A stretch of DNA of 64,000 nt, taken from the NCBI RefSeq assembly GCF_005844085.1, contig NZ_VCDI01000012.1, forward strand, positions 1-64,000, written 5' to 3'. Positions 61,175 to 64,000 of the stretch are shown one piece after another; position 1 is the first letter of the stretch; every line of letters starts with the position of its first letter. The position numbers and the translations under genes were made by a program. Source of the DNA: Lichenicoccus roseus. Its GTDB lineage: Bacteria > Pseudomonadota > Alphaproteobacteria > Acetobacterales > Acetobacteraceae. Below the pieces are notes generated by a model, which was not told where the DNA came from, did not search any database, and saw only the letters and a program-made list of their open reading frames with translations.

Positions 61175-61807
61175 TTAGTACCGCTGGATGACCCGGTAGT
61201 CGCTGTGCCCGTCCGCCTCGAACTGGCCGGCACTCTCGTCCACCCGGATGCACGGCCGGCGGTCCGCGCCGCACTGCTCCAGCTTCCCCAGCATACCGGC
61301 CTTCCGCCAGCCGTCCCGGGTTGCCAGCAGTTGCGCGATCTCCGCCTCGAGCTGAGCCTTCTGCACCTGTGCGCTCCCGATGGCCCCCGCGTCCCACCAC
61401 AGCACGGCGCTGCTCGCAAGCCACCAGAGCACCGCCAGGGCCGCGATCCCGGCCACGCCCCAGCCGAGCAGACGCCAGCTTGCCCACAGCACCACCCGCC
61501 GCAGCGCGGCCTCCGCCTGCCCGGCACCATCCGCCACCCGATCCAGCCGCCCCAGCAGCGGCACGGCCGCTGCCTGCACCGCCTCCACACCCATGCCGGC
61601 GGCCCGGGCCATGCTGTCCTCCACCGCGCTGCGCACCGCGGCCCGTGCACCCAGCTCCAGCGCCTGCCGCGCCTGCGCCAACTGCTCGCGTTCCCGGGCC
61701 AGCGCCGCCCGCTCCGCCGCCAGCCCCTCCAGCGCCGTCTGCACGGCGGCCTGCTGCCGCTCGGCGATCTCCATCAGCCCGTACAGATGCTCGTCCGCCC
61801 GGCTCAT
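61175..61807 (-). CDS. Mobilisation-associated coiled-coil membrane protein
   Basis: A 210-residue protein: long helical N-terminal part (AERQQAAVQTALEGLAAERAAL, residues 15-60), two membrane helices (LGWGVAGIAALAVLWWLASSAV, about 113-135) and a C-terminal coiled coil. This is the MbeB/MobB-like arrangement found directly after relaxase genes. It starts 9 bases after the traA stop. It probably assists relaxase placement at the membrane; inferred from position. Confidence 0.65.
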   Translation of the reverse strand: MSRADEHLYGLMEIAERQQAAVQTALEGLAAERAALAREREQLAQARQALELGARAAVRSAVEDSMARAAGMGVEAVQAAAVPLLGRLDRVADGAGQAEAALRRVVLWASWRLLGWGVAGIAALAVLWWLASSAVLWWDAGAIGSAQVQKAQLEAEIAQLLATRDGWRKAGMLGKLEQCGADRRPCIRVDESAGQFEADGHSDYRVIQRY

Positions 61808-61816
61808 CCCGGATCC

Positions 61817-64000
61817 TCACATCCCAAGCGACGGGCCACGGCTGCGCGTCGGCCGCCGTGCTTGATCGAGCTCCACCTCCCGCTGCCGCACCTGGTCCTG
61901 CTGCTGGCGCCGCGTGGTGGTCTCCGCCACCTCCAGGAAGGCGGCGATCGCCCGCTCCGGCTGCGCATGCCCCAGCACCCCGTGCAGGGTCGGCCGCTCC
62001 GCCACCCCAAACTCGGCGTCCCGCGCGCACAGCACCGCCACCAGGTCCGGTCGCTTGCGCACCTCCTGCCCGAACGCCACCAGCCGCTCGCGCGCCATAG
62101 CGAGGCCAGGATCCGACCCCAGGCCCGGAAGGGCCGCCGTGTAGTCCTTCACCAGCCCGTCCCACTGCCGGACCAACCCATGCGCCTGCTGGTCGCGCTC
62201 CGCCGCCTGCTGGCGCTGCTGCTGGTGCGCCGCGTAGCGATCCCGGAACCCGGCCCGCCCCGCCGCCACGCGCTGCGCCGGCTCAGCCGCCGCCGGCACC
62301 ACGATCTCGCTTATCGGCATCGAGACGCCGCGCCGCCCGCCGTAGGCCCGCACCAGATCGTCCCGCTCCGCCTGCATCTGCGCCGGCGTCGCCCCAAGGG
62401 ACCCCGGGCCACCCAGCCCGTAATCCAGGCTGGTGTCCTTCAGCCGCTCGCGGCCCAGCACCTGCGCCAGCTTGTCCCGGCTGCCGATCTCGTCCGCACT
62501 CCAGTGCAGCCGCACCGCGTCGCGATGCCGGGTCAGCCCGACATACGCCGCATGCCGGTCCATCAGCCCGGTCGCCAGCACATGCGCCTGGTCGACCGTC
62601 ACCCCCTGGCTCTTGTGCACCGTCGCCGCATAGCCGTGGTCGATGTGGTCGTAGTCGCGCAGGTAGAAGGTCACATCCGTCCCGCCGCCCGCCTTGCCAC
62701 CAGGCCCGTCCAGCCGCACCGTCAGCCGCTCGCCACCGGCCTCGATCGCCACCAGCGTTCCCAGCGTGCCGTTCTTCACGCCAAGCCCACGTTCGTTGCG
62801 CAGGAAATACAGCCGGTCGCCGGTGGCAAACGTGCGCTCGCCGCGCTCCGTCACCAGCACCTGGTCGGCCCCCAGCTCGCCCGCCGCCCGGCGCACCGCA
62901 CGCGCCTGCTCGTTGAGGTCGCGCACGTCGTCGCGCCGATACGCCAGGATGATCTGGCTCGCGTCCGGACGCGCCTGCCGCACCGCATCCCAACCCGCCA
63001 CCACCGCCGCCTTGGCGGCCTCCAGCGTGTCGTGCCCCGCCACCATCCCGGCCGCCTCGTAGCGATCCAGCGCCTGCGCCGTGCGCCCGGTCGCCAGCTC
63101 CCGCGTCGCCTGCTGCTGCCAGACATCACGCTGCCGCCGCACCTCGGTGATCTCCACCGACCCGACCCGCTCGGCGATCGCCCGAAACGCCGCACCCGCC
63201 TCGATCGCCTGCAGCTGCTCGGGATCGCCCACCAGCACCACCTTGGCCCCGGCCGACGCCGCCGCCGAAAGCAGCCGCTCCATCTGCCGCGAGCCGATCA
63301 TCCCGGCCTCGTCCACCACCAGCACGTCGCGCGCCGAGAGCGTGTCGTAGCCCTTGTCCCAGGCATGCAGCAGGCTGTGCACCGTCCGACTGGCAATCCC
63401 TGCGCCGCCTTCCAGTCCTTCCGCAGCAATCCCGGACAGCGCCGCCCCGCGCACCGTGTAGCCTTCCGCCGCCCACGCCTGGCGCGCCACACCCAGCATC
63501 GTGCTCTTGCCGGTGCCGGCGTAGCCCACCACCACGCTCAGATCCCGCGCCCGCATCACATGCGCCAGCGCCAGCGCCTGCTCGCCGTCCAGACCGGCGC
63601 CGTCCGACCGCCGCGCCGGTGACACCCGGTGCGCCTGCCGCGCGCCCAGCGTAGCCGCCGCCTCCTCCATCCGCTGCTCGGTGGCCAGCATCGCCTGCGT
63701 GGTGAAGCGCTCGGCCCCGCGACCGTCCACACCGAGGCGCACCAGCTCGTCCGAAGCCTCCACCTTCGCCAGCACGTCCGCGAACTGCGCCGCATCCGCC
63801 GTGTGCCGGTGCACCAGCCGCGCCAGGTCGCGTCGGGTAAACGTCGAGTGCTGCTGCGTCAGCACATCGAGTGCGATCTCCGGCGCCGCCGCGATCCGCG
63901 CCCCGTTGCGCCGTGCGATCCCCTCGTGCTCGTCCGCACGCTCCGCCGCCTCGCCACGCTGCGCACGCCGCGCCCCGGCCGGCCCGATCTTGTGCTGCGG
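61817..64000 (-). CDS. traA: Ti-type conjugative relaxase TraA, second copy (5' end outside window)
   Basis: The frame is open to the right edge, so only the C-terminal 727 residues are present. Helicase motifs: Walker A GYAGTGKST (about 136-144 of the visible part), VLVVDEAGMIGS, LVGDPEQLQ, and GYAATVHKSQGVTVD, YVGLTRHRD. The N-terminal relaxase with the HxH site lies beyond the window. It is clearly different from the relaxase at 15236-18532, so this element carries two transfer relaxases. Confidence 0.92.
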   Translation of the reverse strand, partial: PQHKIGPAGARRAQRGEAAERADEHEGIARRNGARIAAAPEIALDVLTQQHSTFTRRDLARLVHRHTADAAQFADVLAKVEASDELVRLGVDGRGAERFTTQAMLATEQRMEEAAATLGARQAHRVSPARRSDGAGLDGEQALALAHVMRARDLSVVVGYAGTGKSTMLGVARQAWAAEGYTVRGAALSGIAAEGLEGGAGIASRTVHSLLHAWDKGYDTLSARDVLVVDEAGMIGSRQMERLLSAAASAGAKVVLVGDPEQLQAIEAGAAFRAIAERVGSVEITEVRRQRDVWQQQATRELATGRTAQALDRYEAAGMVAGHDTLEAAKAAVVAGWDAVRQARPDASQIILAYRRDDVRDLNEQARAVRRAAGELGADQVLVTERGERTFATGDRLYFLRNERGLGVKNGTLGTLVAIEAGGERLTVRLDGPGGKAGGGTDVTFYLRDYDHIDHGYAATVHKSQGVTVDQAHVLATGLMDRHAAYVGLTRHRDAVRLHWSADEIGSRDKLAQVLGRERLKDTSLDYGLGGPGSLGATPAQMQAERDDLVRAYGGRRGVSMPISEIVVPAAAEPAQRVAAGRAGFRDRYAAHQQQRQQAAERDQQAHGLVRQWDGLVKDYTAALPGLGSDPGLAMARERLVAFGQEVRKRPDLVAVLCARDAEFGVAERPTLHGVLGHAQPERAIAAFLEVAETTTRRQQQDQVRQREVELDQARRPTRSRGPSLGM

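Noticed and set aside
61205-63622. 805-codon open frame antisense to traA
   Set aside because: The translation is rich in Arg, His, Pro and Gln, and the opposite strand has intact helicase motifs.
1-64000. CRISPR array, tRNA or rRNA genes
   Set aside because: No regularly spaced repeats, no tRNA cloverleaf arms or rRNA-like sequence were recognised on either strand.

Overview
The window looks like a conjugative plasmid, or an integrated plasmid-like island, from a GC-rich alphaproteobacterium; an Acetobacteraceae-type host is my guess from protein style, not something proven here. The evidence is the Ti/RP4-style mobilisation genes (two large relaxase-helicases, TraD, a VirD4/TraG coupling protein), a plasmid antirestriction protein (ArdC type), at least five toxin-antitoxin modules, many insertion sequences and an almost continuous run of defence genes. 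No VirB/Trb mating-pore genes, replication or partition genes, tRNA or rRNA genes were seen.

Layout. 1-0.8 kb: the 3' end of an RTX-type calcium-binding secreted protein. 0.8-3.5 kb: an intact IS66-family element. 3.7-5.3 kb: two AT-richer orphan genes. 5.4-13.1 kb: a frameshifted resolvase, then a leftward operon tacA-tacT-hsdM-hsdS-hsdR, in which a toxin-antitoxin pair heads a type I restriction-modification system. 13.2-15.0 kb: a DUF262 (GmrSD-like) nuclease. 15.2-25.4 kb: the transfer block, with a relaxase facing left, a possible oriT, and HU, AT-hook, hydrolase, traD, traG, a CbxX-type ATPase and two small envelope genes facing right. 25.5-26.5 kb: ardC with a highly structured leader.

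27.0-30.5 kb: an unusual overlapping operon of GIY-YIG (frameshifted), tyrosine recombinase, 2-oxoglutarate dioxygenase-like protein, Cys-pair protein and a second GIY-YIG protein. 30.5-32.0 kb: ParDE-like and HigBA-like modules. 32.2-40.3 kb: the most interesting block, all leftward: an SF2 helicase; a phosphoribosyltransferase-like protein (PRTase-CE type); a 176-base strongly structured intergenic region that is a good retron msr-msd candidate; a retron-like reverse transcriptase; and an OLD-type ATPase/TOPRIM protein coupled to a UvrD-like helicase, a Gabija-like pair. 40.6-41.6 kb: a decayed antitoxin/PIN pair fused to an integrase remnant.

41.7-46.8 kb: a TetR-controlled phospholipid acyltransferase operon (yiaA-like gene, aas-like three-domain gene, lipase-like gene) ending in a clear terminator. 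46.9-51.7 kb: a resolvase, an acyltransferase remnant, REP-like palindromes and an IS1182-family element whose inverted repeats appear to enclose two passenger genes (a small membrane protein and a TetR regulator). 51.7-57.6 kb: small orphan genes, two GNAT enzymes, a third integrase, a secreted protein and a pile of IS66/IS3 fragments. 57.6-64 kb: a PHP-SMC-like ATPase (TrlF type), yefM-yoeB, and a second TraA-type relaxase with its downstream partner, cut by the window edge.

A recurring theme is tight translational coupling: tyrosine recombinases that each overlap a different small upstream gene by 4 bases, and defence genes that follow one another with 4-base overlaps. Several genes carry single-base frameshifts, as expected in an accessory region under turnover.
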